Assembly (NCBI GenBank): GCA_963835135.1
Contig: CAWIEF010000003.1
Location: forward strand, 682,001 to 746,000
Direction of reading: 5' to 3'
Origin: JAVVHH01 sp963835135
GTDB taxonomy: Bacteria > Pseudomonadota > Alphaproteobacteria > Acetobacterales > Acetobacteraceae
DNA length: 64,000 bases
Positions within the stretch are counted from its first letter, which is position 1. Every line of letters begins with the position of its first letter. This document shows positions 32,134 through 41,004 of this stretch, one piece after another. Under the pieces are notes generated by a model that saw only the letters and a list, made by a program, of their open reading frames with translations, did not search any database and was not told the DNA's origin. The position numbers were made by a program, and so were the translations under genes.

Positions 32134-32475
32134 ATGAACACCGTCCTCCTGCTGATCCACCTCTTCGTCACGCTTGCACTGATCGGCGTCGTGCTGATCC
32201 AGCGGTCCGAGGGCGGCGGGCTCGGCATCGGCAACTCGCAAAGCATGGGCGGCTTCATGAGCGGGCGCGGGACGACCAACCTCCTGACCCGCACGACCGC
32301 GATCCTCGGCACGGCATTCTTCCTGCTATCCCTGGCGCTGGCCTTGCTGAACCGCGGCACCGTAGGCGGCGGCCGGTCGCTGCTGGACAACCCACCGCCG
32401 CTCGGCACGGGAGCGGCGACATCGCCGGCCACGCCAGCCGCTCCGTCCGGCCCCTCCGTGCCGACCGGTAACTGA
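32134..32475 (+). CDS. secG: Preprotein translocase subunit SecG
   Basis: Small membrane subunit of the SecYEG channel. The 113-residue protein starts at the ATG at 32134 (MNTVLLLIHLFVTLALIGVVLIQRSEGGGLGIGNS); a longer frame overlaps the previous gene and is not used. Two transmembrane helices (about 2-22 and 53-74) flank the conserved loop IQRSEGGGLGIG...GFMSGRGTTNLLTRTTAILGTAFF, the SecG signature. The C-terminus is a Pro/Ala/Ser tail. It lies upstream of pyrG, the common secG-pyrG order. Confidence 0.95.
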   Translation: MNTVLLLIHLFVTLALIGVVLIQRSEGGGLGIGNSQSMGGFMSGRGTTNLLTRTTAILGTAFFLLSLALALLNRGTVGGGRSLLDNPPPLGTGAATSPATPAAPSGPSVPTGN

Positions 32476-32561
32476 CGACCCACGCCCACGCCGCGTAGGA
32501 ACGAGGGTTGCACCGAACGGGGGTTCCCGGAATCGGTGAGGTATCGCTATCAAGGGCTCCC

Positions 32562-34190
32562 ATGACGCGGTTTGTTTTCATCACCGGCGGCGTGGTCTCC
32601 TCGCTCGGCAAAGGTGTCGCTTCCGCCGCCCTCGGCGCGCTGCTGCAGACGCGTGGCTACCGGGTCCGCCTGCGCAAGCTCGACCCGTATCTCAACGTCG
32701 ACCCGGGCACGATGAGCCCCACCCAACATGGCGAAGTCTTCGTCACCGACGATGGCGCCGAGACGGACCTCGACCTCGGTCACTACGAGCGCTTCACCGG
32801 CGTCCACGCCAGCCAGTCGGACAACGCCACCACCGGCCGCATCTACTCCGAGGTGATCGCCAAGGAGCGCCGCGGCGACTATCTCGGCGCGACCGTCCAG
32901 GTCATCCCGCACATCACCGACGCGCTCAAGGAAGCCATCGTCCGCGATCTGGATCAGGTCGATTTCGCGCTGATCGAGATCGGCGGCACCGTCGGCGACA
33001 TCGAGAGCCTGCCGTTTCTCGAAGCGATCCGGCAGCTCGGCAATGAACTCGGCGCCGAGCGCACGATGTTCATCCACCTCACCCTGGTCCCCTACATCCC
33101 GAGCGCCGGCGAGCTGAAGACCAAGCCCACCCAACACTCCGTCAAGGAACTCCAGAACGCCGGCATCCAGCCCGACATGCTGCTCTGCCGCTGCGACCGG
33201 CAGATCCCCGAGGGCGAGCGGCGCAAGATCGCCAATTTCTGCAACGTCCGCCAGCAGGCCGTCATCGCCGCGCTGGACGTCGACACCATCTACGCCGTGC
33301 CGATCTCCTATCATGAGGAGGGCATGGACCGGGAGGTCCTGCGCCACTTCGGCCTGCCGTTCGAGAGCAATCCCGACCTGTCGCCCTGGCAACGGATCGT
33401 CGACATCGTCCGCTCGCCCGAGGGCACCGTCCGCATCGCTGTCGTGGGCAAATACACCAGCCTGCTCAACTCCTATAAGAGCCTGGCCGAGGCGCTCACC
33501 CATGGCGGCGTGGCCAATCGTGTGCGCGTCCAGCTCGATTGGGTGGACAGCCAGGTGTTCGAGCAGCCCGACGCGGTCAACCGGCTCGAGGGCGTCCACG
33601 GCATCCTCGTCCCAGGCGGCTTTGGCGAGCGCGGCACCCCCGGCATGATTGCCGCCGTGCGCTTCGCCCGCGAGCGCCGGGTCCCGTTCCTGGGGATCTG
33701 CTTCGGCATGCAGATGGCCGTCATCGAATGCGCCCGCAACATGGCCGGTCTGGAAGACGCCTCGAGCACCGAGTTCGGCCCCTGCATGACGCCCGTCGTC
33801 GGCCTGTTGACCGAATGGGCGCGGGGCAATCAGGTCGAGCGCCGGGACGAGGGTGGCGACCTTGGCGGCACCATGCGCCTCGGCGCCTACCCGGCCGAAC
33901 TCGACGGCGGGTCGCTCATCGCCGAGATGTATGGGTCGACCCGGATCCACGAGCGCCACCGGCACCGTTACGAGGTGAACGTGAACTACCGCGACCGGCT
34001 CGAGCAGACCGGCCTCCGCTTCGCCGGCATGTCGCCCGACGGCGTCCTTCCCGAAACCGTCGAGCTGCCCGGCCACCCCTGGTTCATCGGCGTGCAGTAT
34101 CACCCCGAGCTGAAATCAAAGCCGCTCGACCCCCATCCGCTCTTTGCCGGCTTCATCGGCGCGACCGTCAAGCAGGCGCGCCTTGTCTGA
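32562..34190 (+). CDS. pyrG: CTP synthase
   Basis: Aminates UTP to CTP using glutamine and ATP. Start at the ATG at 32562 (MTRFVFITGGVVSSLGKGVASAALGALLQTRGY). The 542-residue protein has the synthetase domain (KLDPYLNVDPGTMSPTQHGEVFVTDDGAETDLDLGHYERF) and a C-terminal class I glutaminase: LVPGGFGERGTPGM, LGICFGMQMAVIE with the nucleophile Cys, and VQYHPELKSKPLDPHPLF with the catalytic His/Glu. Its 3' end overlaps the probable kdsA start by 8 bases. Confidence 0.98.
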   Translation: MTRFVFITGGVVSSLGKGVASAALGALLQTRGYRVRLRKLDPYLNVDPGTMSPTQHGEVFVTDDGAETDLDLGHYERFTGVHASQSDNATTGRIYSEVIAKERRGDYLGATVQVIPHITDALKEAIVRDLDQVDFALIEIGGTVGDIESLPFLEAIRQLGNELGAERTMFIHLTLVPYIPSAGELKTKPTQHSVKELQNAGIQPDMLLCRCDRQIPEGERRKIANFCNVRQQAVIAALDVDTIYAVPISYHEEGMDREVLRHFGLPFESNPDLSPWQRIVDIVRSPEGTVRIAVVGKYTSLLNSYKSLAEALTHGGVANRVRVQLDWVDSQVFEQPDAVNRLEGVHGILVPGGFGERGTPGMIAAVRFARERRVPFLGICFGMQMAVIECARNMAGLEDASSTEFGPCMTPVVGLLTEWARGNQVERRDEGGDLGGTMRLGAYPAELDGGSLIAEMYGSTRIHERHRHRYEVNVNYRDRLEQTGLRFAGMSPDGVLPETVELPGHPWFIGVQYHPELKSKPLDPHPLFAGFIGATVKQARLV

Positions 34191-35082
34191 CGCGCCCGTC
34201 CCGCTTGACGCCGCCGACGAGGTGCCGGACGACGAACTCGACGACGAGCCGTCCCCAGGCACACGCATCGTCCGCGTCCGCGATCTCGAGATCGGCAACG
34301 ACAAGCCGTTCGTCCTGATCGCCGGTCCGTGTCAGATCGAGTCGGAAGCGCATGCGTTCGAGATGGCCGATGCCCTCACCGCCATCGCCAAGCAGGCTGG
34401 GATCGGACTGATCTACAAGAGCAGCTTCGACAAGGCCAACCGGACCAGCGCCTCGGCCGCGCGTGGTGTCGGCATCGGCAAGGGTCTGGCCATCTTGGCC
34501 GCCGTCCGCGAACGTTTCGCCATCCCGGTGCTGACCGACATCCATGCCGCCGACCAGTGCGACCCGGTCGCCGAAGCCGTCGACGTCCTGCAAATCCCCG
34601 CCTTCCTCTGCCGACAGACCGACCTGCTGATCGCCGCCGGCGAGACCGGCCGCACCATCAACGTCAAGAAAGGGCAGTTCCTCGCGCCCTGGGACATGGC
34701 CAACGTCGCTGCGAAGATCGCCGGCACCGGCAACGAGAGCATCCTGCTGACCGAACGCGGCGTCAGCTTCGGCTACAACACCCTCGTGTCCGACTTCCGC
34801 GCCCTGCCCATCATGGCGCGCACCGGCTACCCCGTCGTGTTCGACGTGACCCACTCGGTCCAGCAGCCCGGCGGCCAGGGCACCAGTTCGGGCGGGCAGC
34901 GCGAGTTCGCGCCCCCCCTTGCCCGCGCCGCTGCCGCGGTCGGCGTCGCCGCGCTGTTCATCGAGACGCACCAGGACCCGGATCACGCCCCGAGCGACGG
35001 CCCGAACATGATCCCGCTGAACGAGATGCCCGCGTTGCTCGCCCGGCTCGTTGCGATCGATCGGCTGACCAAAGGCGGTTAG
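34183..35082 (+). CDS. kdsA: 2-dehydro-3-deoxyphosphooctonate aldolase (Kdo-8-P synthase)
   Basis: Condenses phosphoenolpyruvate with arabinose 5-phosphate to make Kdo-8-P for LPS. The TTG at 34183 (MSDAPVPLDAADEV) is my choice: it follows AGGCGCGCC and overlaps pyrG by 8 bases. The upstream ATG at 34144 would overlap pyrG by 47. The core is intact: FVLIAGPCQIESEAHAFEMADAL, YKSSFDKANRTS, VLTDIHAADQCDPVAEAVDVLQIPAFLCRQTDL, VKKGQFLAPWDMANVAAK, PVVFDVTHSVQQPGGQGTSSGG and FIETHQDPDHAPSDGPNM. Relative to usual KdsA there is an extra acidic N-terminus of about 20-25 residues (ADEVPDDELDDEPSPG). Confidence 0.93.
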   Translation: MSDAPVPLDAADEVPDDELDDEPSPGTRIVRVRDLEIGNDKPFVLIAGPCQIESEAHAFEMADALTAIAKQAGIGLIYKSSFDKANRTSASAARGVGIGKGLAILAAVRERFAIPVLTDIHAADQCDPVAEAVDVLQIPAFLCRQTDLLIAAGETGRTINVKKGQFLAPWDMANVAAKIAGTGNESILLTERGVSFGYNTLVSDFRALPIMARTGYPVVFDVTHSVQQPGGQGTSSGGQREFAPPLARAAAAVGVAALFIETHQDPDHAPSDGPNMIPLNEMPALLARLVAIDRLTKGG

Positions 35083-35654
35083 TCGGCGGCGGGCGGCCTG
35101 TAACGGGAAACGTATTGCGCCAGCAACGGGATCTCCTCGTCCTTGATGTCTTGCGAGGCCTCGTTCATCGCCGGGCTATACCCGTGCCGCACATTGCTCT
35201 TGTAGGCGACCAGCGCCTGGCGGACGTAATCCGCATGCTGGCCGGCGATGCGCGGGACCGTCTGTTGTCCGCCCAGATCGGCGCCGTGGCATGAGTTGCA
35301 ATGATATTGCCCGACCAGCGCCGACGCTTTCTCCGCGTCCGCCGCAGCCATGGCCGGCGCCGGTGTGGGTGGCGGCATCTTGTTGATGATTTCACCGAGC
35401 GCGCGCAGGTCGTCGTCCGTCAGCCCCTGCGTCACGGCGTTCATCGGGTCCGCAACCCGGATCTTCTCGCGGAACAGGTAGAGTTGCGTCAGCACGTAGT
35501 TGACCGGCATCGCGCCCAACGACGGCACGGTCGGGATCGCCGAGGTGCCGTCCTTGCCGTGACAGGCCAGGCACGCCGGCAAGCGGCCGCTCACGTCTTG
35601 GGCCAGGGCGGGCACTGCGAGCGTCAATGCGGCGAGCAGCAGGGCAAAACGCAT
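35079..35654 (-). CDS. Periplasmic dihaem cytochrome c
   Basis: Exported electron carrier of 191 residues with signal peptide MRFALLLAALTLAVPALA. Two haem-c sites are visible: CLACH (28-32) and CNSCH (119-123), with likely axial Met residues downstream in each half. The two-domain layout resembles cytochrome c4 and the cytochrome subunits that take electrons from periplasmic dehydrogenases. It lies immediately downstream of the PQQ-type dehydrogenase on the same strand, with a hairpin between, so it is the natural electron acceptor for it. Its stop overlaps the kdsA stop by 4 bases in convergence. Confidence 0.9.
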   Translation of the reverse strand: MRFALLLAALTLAVPALAQDVSGRLPACLACHGKDGTSAIPTVPSLGAMPVNYVLTQLYLFREKIRVADPMNAVTQGLTDDDLRALGEIINKMPPPTPAPAMAAADAEKASALVGQYHCNSCHGADLGGQQTVPRIAGQHADYVRQALVAYKSNVRHGYSPAMNEASQDIKDEEIPLLAQYVSRYRPPAAD

Positions 35655-35678
35655 GCTGTGATCCTTCAGAAATGGAAA

Positions 35679-35702
35679 GGTCCGCGCCTTGCGACGCGGA
35701 CC
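35679..35702 (-). terminator. Hairpin after PQQ dehydrogenase gene
   Basis: GGTCCGCG / 8-nt loop / CGCGGACC, an 8-bp perfect stem between the dehydrogenase stop (35723) and the cytochrome start (35654); on the reverse strand it is followed by TTTCCATTTC. It may partly uncouple the two genes or stabilise the upstream mRNA. Confidence 0.55.
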
Positions 35703-35722
35703 CTCTTAGAGCACGAGGCCGA

Positions 35723-36991
35723 CTAGTTCGTCTTGCTGACGCGCCAGATCGCCCCGTTCCAATCGTCGGACACCAGCAGGGAACCGTCCGGCATCGGCTG
35801 GACGTCGACCGGGCGGCCGACATACTGGTTGTTCTGGAGGAAGCCGGTCAGGAACGGGGTCTGCGATGCGACCGAGCCGTCCTCGTTCAGCTTGATCACC
35901 TCGACATCGCCGCCGAGCTTGACCGTGCGGTCCCACGACCCGTGCAGCGCGACGAAGATGGCGTTCTTATACTCGGGGCCGAACTTGTCGCTCGTGTAGA
36001 ACCTCATACCCAACGAGGCGACGTGCGGGCCGAGCAGGGCGGTCGGCTTGGCGAAATCGTCGCAGTTCTTGCCCCAGCCATACTCCGGGTCGGTGAAGTT
36101 GCCCTGGTGGCAATAGGGATAGCCGAAGTTCGGCGCCGTGGTCATCTTCGCCGGCACCATGTGCAGCGTATCGTTCGGCAGGTCCTCGCTGAGCCAGTCA
36201 CGGCCGTTGTTGGTGAAGTAGAGGTCCTTGGTCACCGGGTTCCAGTCGAACCCGACCGAGTTGCGCACCCCGGTCGCCACCATCTCGACGTTCTTGCCGT
36301 CGAGGTCCATCCGCCGGATCTGCGCGTTCGTCGGCGGCGGGATCAGGATGTTACCCGGCGCGCCAATCGGCACGTACAGCTTGTTGTCCGGGCCGATGCC
36401 GATGAATTTCCAGCCATGCGCTTCGTCGGCCGGCAGGTCGTCATAGATCAGCACGGGCTTGGGCGGATGATCCAGGTTCGCCTCGATGTTGTCGAACCGC
36501 CAGATCTTGTTCAGCTCGGCCACATACAGGTTGCCGTCGTGCAGGGCGACGCCGTTTGGCCGGTGCAGCCCGCTGGCGATGACGTGGATCTTCGCCTTTC
36601 CGTCTTCCTGCGTGACGGCATACACCTTGTCGAGCAGACGGTTGCCGACGAACACGGTCCCCTTGTCGCTCACGCGCATGGAACGGGCGTCGGCGATGCC
36701 GCTCGCGAACACCTCGACCTTGAACCCGGCCGGCGCATGCAGCTTGTCCACCGGCAGGTTGGCGGCGGCCGTGGGAAGCGGCGGAGAGTCGACCGGCGCC
36801 AGCGTGGCGCCCTGTGGGCGGCCCACCAGCGGATTGCCGCGCTCGGCCGGAACCGTCAACCCGGGTCCACCCGCCTTCGCGCCGCCCGAGGGCGGATTGG
36901 CCGGCGCGTTCTGTGCCAGCGCGGTGCCGGCCAGCAGGCTGGCGGCGAACGCCAAACCAGCGGCATTGAACATCGCTTTTTGCAACATCAT
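35723..36991 (-). CDS. PQQ-dependent sugar dehydrogenase (sorbosone-dehydrogenase-like)
   Basis: A soluble periplasmic six-bladed beta-propeller oxidoreductase, 422 residues. Start at the ATG at 36991 behind TTGGAGGGTCCG; signal peptide MMLQKAMFNAAGLAFAASLLAGTALA cleaved before QNAP. Family features: LHAPAGFKVEVFASGIADARSMRVSDKGTVFVGNR, ASGLHRPNGVALHDGNLYVAE, VATGVRNSVGFDWNPVTKDLYFTNNGRDWLSEDLP, FVALHGSWDRT and GRPVDVQPMPDGSLLVSDDWNGAIWRV, as in glucose/sorbosone dehydrogenases that use PQQ. The Cys pair (YPYCHQGNF, GWGKNCDDF) is typical of this branch. Flanked by an OprB porin upstream and a cytochrome c downstream. Confidence 0.85.
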   Translation of the reverse strand: MMLQKAMFNAAGLAFAASLLAGTALAQNAPANPPSGGAKAGGPGLTVPAERGNPLVGRPQGATLAPVDSPPLPTAAANLPVDKLHAPAGFKVEVFASGIADARSMRVSDKGTVFVGNRLLDKVYAVTQEDGKAKIHVIASGLHRPNGVALHDGNLYVAELNKIWRFDNIEANLDHPPKPVLIYDDLPADEAHGWKFIGIGPDNKLYVPIGAPGNILIPPPTNAQIRRMDLDGKNVEMVATGVRNSVGFDWNPVTKDLYFTNNGRDWLSEDLPNDTLHMVPAKMTTAPNFGYPYCHQGNFTDPEYGWGKNCDDFAKPTALLGPHVASLGMRFYTSDKFGPEYKNAIFVALHGSWDRTVKLGGDVEVIKLNEDGSVASQTPFLTGFLQNNQYVGRPVDVQPMPDGSLLVSDDWNGAIWRVSKTN

Positions 36992-37078
36992 CGGACCCTC
37001 CAATTTACTTTTGGTTGTAGATACCCTGAGCAGGTTCGTTGGGTTTGTCTAGCACTCTTCAGCCGAACCGAAAAAATG

Positions 37079-38488
37079 TCACTCCTCCGCCAGCGACGCC
37101 GGCAGGCCGAACAGCTGGTTCATGTTGATCGACAGTTTCAGCCCCAGCACCAGCGCGTCCTTGGGAGCGAACTTGGCGGTGGGCCGGTTGATCGGATCGG
37201 GGTTGACCAGGTATTGCAGGCTGCCCGCCAAGTAGATCCCTTCCAGGATCTTGTAGTTGTAGTTCGCCTCGAAGATTCCTTGGTTGCGGCTGACGAAGCT
37301 GTTGCTCTTGGCCTTGCGGAGCAGGTCGTTGACGTAGCCGTCCTCCTTGTCCGACAGCCGGATGTAGGTGCCGAGCACACCGATCTGGTCGGCCGGACGG
37401 CCGGGGAACGGCCCGGTCCAGATGGCGCCGGCGACGCCCTGGAACGAGAACAATCCCGCGCCGTCGAACGGCACGCCGGTCGTCGCGAACACCGCGATCC
37501 CACGCTGGCCCGGGCCGGTATCCGGCCGCCACACCACTTGGTCGCCGAGCGCATACGCGCCGCGCCGGCCGCCGCTGTAGGTCAGCGGTGCCCCGCCGAA
37601 CAGCGCGCGCGAGCGCTGGCGGGTGCTGAGATACGGGTCGTTATACGGGGCCGAATTATACCAGCCGCCGATCTTGAAGTGCCGCGGGTAGGGATCGGTG
37701 CTGTATTCCGTGCCGTAGCCCACCTCGAAGGGCACGACATACCCGGTCGAGTGCTCGAAGCCCCAGGCGAAGCCGCTGTTGCTGTTGCGCGCCGAGTTCG
37801 TCTCGAACGCGCCGGCTTTCACATAGAAGGCTTGCGCCGGATTATAGCGCACGGAGCCGCCCCAGTTGACGTAGGGAAAGCCGGGGAACGCGCCTACCGC
37901 CTGCGTCAGCTCGAACGGACAATCTGCAACGTTCTGGAACCGGCACCCGTATGTCGACCGCGCGAACGACCCGGTCGCATTGGCGCGTCCGACGACGAAA
38001 CTGAGCCGCTTGTCGAACAGCGCCTGCTCGTAGGTGAACTCTGCCAGTTCGAACTGCTTCTTCGGATAGTAGAACGACTGCACTTTTGTCCGCGAACCGA
38101 TGTAGTCGCTCGACAGCTCGTGGCCGAAGAACTGCGCGAAGGTCGTATGCACCTGCGCTCCGGGAATGCCGGCGATCTTCTCCATGTTCAGGTCCGCCCC
38201 GAAAATCACCACGCCCGAGGTATCGGTCCCCTGCGCCAGTCCCCCGCTCGGATTGCCGGCGAAGCTCTGCACATATCGCACGCGGGGCAGGATGCCGGCG
38301 GCGTTGAGGCTCTGGCCGAGACGCACGATCGGCTCGAGCGGGGTGCCGATCAGCGGGCTCGGCTTGCGGCCGATCTCTGCGGGGCCGGGCTGGAAGACCG
38401 GCAGCCGGGTCTCCTCCTCGCCGGCCGCAGCGCCGAGCAGCAACGCCGCCACGGCGACGGCCAGCGATCGTGTGGTCGCTCTCATCAT
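37079..38488 (-). CDS. OprB-family carbohydrate-selective porin
   Basis: Outer-membrane beta-barrel of 469 residues with signal peptide MMRATTRSLAVAVAALLLGAAAG. Behind GGGGAGGGACC at 38488 (two adjacent ATGs). OprB features include FAQFFGHELSSDYIGSRTKVQSFYYPKKQFELAEFTYEQALFDKRLSFVVGRANATGSFA, FPYVNWGGSVRYNP, FKIGGWYNSAPY, GGRRGAYALGDQVVWRPDTGPGQRGIAVFATTG and the C-terminal strand pattern FEANYNYKILEGIYLAGSLQYLVNPDPINRPTAKFAPKDALVLGLKLSINM. It would bring sugars into the periplasm for the next gene's dehydrogenase, 87 bp downstream. Confidence 0.9.
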   Translation of the reverse strand: MMRATTRSLAVAVAALLLGAAAGEEETRLPVFQPGPAEIGRKPSPLIGTPLEPIVRLGQSLNAAGILPRVRYVQSFAGNPSGGLAQGTDTSGVVIFGADLNMEKIAGIPGAQVHTTFAQFFGHELSSDYIGSRTKVQSFYYPKKQFELAEFTYEQALFDKRLSFVVGRANATGSFARSTYGCRFQNVADCPFELTQAVGAFPGFPYVNWGGSVRYNPAQAFYVKAGAFETNSARNSNSGFAWGFEHSTGYVVPFEVGYGTEYSTDPYPRHFKIGGWYNSAPYNDPYLSTRQRSRALFGGAPLTYSGGRRGAYALGDQVVWRPDTGPGQRGIAVFATTGVPFDGAGLFSFQGVAGAIWTGPFPGRPADQIGVLGTYIRLSDKEDGYVNDLLRKAKSNSFVSRNQGIFEANYNYKILEGIYLAGSLQYLVNPDPINRPTAKFAPKDALVLGLKLSINMNQLFGLPASLAEE

Positions 38489-38610
38489 GGTCCCTCCCCG
38501 ACCGACTTCTGCACGGCCTCCCCCATGATGACCAGTGTCGGCGTGCCCGTCCCTTGGCTGAACCCGGCCGCGATGTTACGGACCCCAACCACTTACGAGA
38601 CGGATCACCC

Positions 38611-39891
38611 ATGAGCGCCATCGCCGACATCGTCGCCCGCGAAGTTCTCGACAGCCGCGGCAACCCGACGGTCGAAGCGGAAGTCCTCCTCGACACCGGC
38701 GCCTCCGGCCGCGCCATCGTTCCCTCGGGCGCATCCACCGGCGCCCATGAGGCGGTCGAGCTGCGCGACGGCGACAAATCCCGCTACGGCGGCAAGGGCG
38801 TCCGCAACGCTTGCGCCAATATCGAAGGCGAGATCTTCGACGCTATCAGCGGAATGGACGCCTCCGAGCAAATCAAGCTCGACGAGATCATGATCGACCT
38901 TGACGGCACGCCCAACAAATCGCGCTTGGGCGCGAACGCCATCCTCGCCGTCTCGCTCGCGCTGGCCAAGGCCGCCGCCGACGATCTCGGCATGCCGCTC
39001 TACCGCTACGTCGGCGGCGTCTTCGCCCGCACCCTGCCGGTGCCGATGATGAACATCGTCAACGGCGGCCAACACGCCGACAACCCGATCGACATCCAGG
39101 AATTCATGGTGCAGCCAGTCGGCGCCGCCACCATCGCCGACGCAGTCCGCACCGGTTCCGAGATCTTCCAAGCGCTGAAGAAGGCGCTGCACGACGCCGG
39201 CCACAACACCAACGTCGGCGACGAAGGCGGCTTCGCCCCCGGCCTGCGCTCGGCCGAGGACGCGCTCGATTTCATCAGCAAGGCCTGCCGGACCGCCGGC
39301 TACCGCCCCGGCGAAGACGTCACCTTCGCGCTCGATTGCGCCAGCACCGAATTCTACAAGGACGGCACCTACCACCTCGAGGGCGAGGGCAAGACATTCG
39401 ACGCCGCCGGCATGGTCGACTACCTCGCCCATCTCTGCGACCGCTTCCCCATCGCGTCCATCGAAGACGGCTGCGCCGAGGACGACTGGGCCGGCTGGAA
39501 GCACCTCACAGAGACACTCGGCAAGCGGATCCAGCTCGTGGGCGACGATCTGTTCGTCACCAACACCGAACGCCTCCGCCGCGGCATCGCCGAGGGCACC
39601 GGCAACTCGATCCTGATCAAGGTGAACCAAATCGGCACCCTGTCCGAGACCTTGGAAGCCATCGAGCTCGCCCACCGCGCCGGCATGACCAGCGTCATGA
39701 GCCACCGCTCCGGCGAGACCGAGGACAACACCATCGCCGACCTGGCCGTGGCGGCCAATTGCGGTCAGATCAAGACCGGCAGCCTCGCGCGCAGCGACCG
39801 CACCGCGAAATACAACCAGCTCATCCGCATCGAAGCCGAGCTCGGCCCCTCCGCGCGCTACGCCGGCCGCACCATCCTACGCCGTTCATGA
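38611..39891 (+). CDS. eno: Enolase
   Basis: Interconverts 2-phosphoglycerate and phosphoenolpyruvate; also a degradosome partner in many bacteria. Start at the ATG at 38611 (MSAIADIVAREVLDSRGNPTVEAEVLLDTG); the longer frame upstream is antisense to the porin. The 426 residues carry SGASTGAHEAVELRDGD, the metal-site NIVNGGQHADNPIDIQEFMVQPVGA, and VGDDLFVTNTERL, ILIKVNQIGTLSETLEAI, MSHRSGETEDNTIADLAVA, TGSLARSDRTAKYNQLIRIE. The stop overlaps the ftsB start (ATGA). It is divergent from the porin over 122 bp. Confidence 0.98.
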   Translation: MSAIADIVAREVLDSRGNPTVEAEVLLDTGASGRAIVPSGASTGAHEAVELRDGDKSRYGGKGVRNACANIEGEIFDAISGMDASEQIKLDEIMIDLDGTPNKSRLGANAILAVSLALAKAAADDLGMPLYRYVGGVFARTLPVPMMNIVNGGQHADNPIDIQEFMVQPVGAATIADAVRTGSEIFQALKKALHDAGHNTNVGDEGGFAPGLRSAEDALDFISKACRTAGYRPGEDVTFALDCASTEFYKDGTYHLEGEGKTFDAAGMVDYLAHLCDRFPIASIEDGCAEDDWAGWKHLTETLGKRIQLVGDDLFVTNTERLRRGIAEGTGNSILIKVNQIGTLSETLEAIELAHRAGMTSVMSHRSGETEDNTIADLAVAANCGQIKTGSLARSDRTAKYNQLIRIEAELGPSARYAGRTILRRS

Positions 39892-40280
39892 GTGCAGCCG
39901 ATCGCCTGATCGGGTATGATGAGGGCGTGTCTGGATTCGTGCAGCGCGCCGGTCGGTCGCTTCAAAATGGTCTGCGGGCAATGATCTTGCCGGCGATCTT
40001 TATGTCGCTCGTGGCCTATTTTCTATGGAACGCGACCCAGGGCGACCGCGGGTTGCAGGCGTACGCGCTCCGGCAGGAGCAGTTGAGGTCAGTCCGGGCC
40101 GATCTCGCCAAGGCCCAGGCGGAGCAGGCAGGATGGGAGCGCCGGGTCAGCGAGTTGCGCTCGCAGCGCCTCGACCCCGACATGCTCGACGAGCGCGCCC
40201 GCGCCATGCTCAACCTGGCCGACCCGGCGGACGTCGTCATGCCGTACGGCCCAGGCAAGCGGCTCTTCGCTCCCCCATAA
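39888..40280 (+). CDS. ftsB: FtsB/DivIC septum-formation protein
   Basis: Single-pass cell-division protein of the FtsBLQ complex. I start at the ATG at 39888, which overlaps the eno stop (ATGA), giving 130 residues; an internal ATG before ILPAIFMSLVAYFLW would give a more usual length of about 100. A transmembrane helix (LPAIFMSLVAYFLWNATQ) is followed by the periplasmic coiled coil GLQAYALRQEQLRSVRADLAKAQAEQAGWERRVSELRSQRLDPDMLDERARAMLNLADPADVVM, in which LDPDMLDERAR is the family hallmark. The 3' end overlaps trmN6 by 44 bases on the other strand. Confidence 0.9.
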   Translation: MSAADRLIGYDEGVSGFVQRAGRSLQNGLRAMILPAIFMSLVAYFLWNATQGDRGLQAYALRQEQLRSVRADLAKAQAEQAGWERRVSELRSQRLDPDMLDERARAMLNLADPADVVMPYGPGKRLFAPP

Positions 40281-41004
40281 CCAACGCCGCCCCATGCCGG
40301 AGCACCGCCTCGATGGCGGGGGTGTAGGCTCCATCCGCTTCGTGCAGCACACGTTCTGCCGCCTCTCCCACCGGGATAGGGCCGGGCGGAGGGAGCGTCA
40401 GGACCGCGCGCAACAGGACCAGTTTGGCCGGCCGCCCCGCCTTCGGCAGCAGCGCGTAACGGACCATCCCGCTCAGCAATGCGCCCTCGCACGCCGCCGT
40501 CGCGCGTGCGAGGAGACCCGGCGGCATGATCATCGTCAGCGTTCCACCCGGCCGCAATGCGCCGCCCAGGGCCGCGACCCAGCTCTCCACCCCGCGCGCA
40601 CCCTCCTGCTTGGCCAGTCGCCGCCGCCCGACGGGCGACCCGGTCGAGCCCGGGTCGTGCCAGGGCGGATTGGCCATCACGTGATCGGCTGCCGGCAACT
40701 CGACCTGTGTGACGTCGCCGATCACGACGCTCAGTCCGGCAAACCCGTTCGCCTCTATGTTGGCCCGCGCCAACTCCGCCATCGCCGGGTCGATCTCGAT
40801 GCCGACCGCCTCGATCCCCGGCACCCGCGCAGCCAGGCACATCAGCCCGGCGCCCGCCCCCAGGCCGGCCTCGATCACCCGCTCCCCTGCCCGTGCCGGA
40901 ACGCTCGCGGCCAGGAGCACCGGCTCGATCCCGGTCCGGTAGCCCTCCCGCGGCTGCCGATAGCGCACCCGGCCGCCGAGCAGCGTGCCCTCGGTCGTCT
41001 CCAC
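40237..41004 (-). CDS. tRNA1(Val) (adenine-N6)-methyltransferase TrmN6-like
   Basis: SAM-dependent N6-adenine methyltransferase of the TrmN6/YfiC type. The start is a GTG at 41004 that shares a base with the upstream DUF2007 stop (TAGTG). The long frame beyond is noise. Motifs in its 255 residues: LLGGRVRYRQPREGYRTGIEPVLLAASVPARAGERVIEAGLGAGAGLMCLAARVPG (SAM loop), VGIEIDPAMAELARANIEANGF, and the catalytic VMANPPWHD (NPPW). Similar enzymes modify tRNA A37; a more general small-molecule target cannot be excluded. Convergent overlap with ftsB by 44 bases. Confidence 0.85.
   Translation of the reverse strand: METTEGTLLGGRVRYRQPREGYRTGIEPVLLAASVPARAGERVIEAGLGAGAGLMCLAARVPGIEAVGIEIDPAMAELARANIEANGFAGLSVVIGDVTQVELPAADHVMANPPWHDPGSTGSPVGRRRLAKQEGARGVESWVAALGGALRPGGTLTMIMPPGLLARATAACEGALLSGMVRYALLPKAGRPAKLVLLRAVLTLPPPGPIPVGEAAERVLHEADGAYTPAIEAVLRHGAALVMGERRAACLGRTA

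Noticed and set aside
35627..38614. Open frame of 995 codons on the + strand
   Set aside because: It runs antisense to the cytochrome, dehydrogenase and porin genes, has no domain, and is open only because of high GC.
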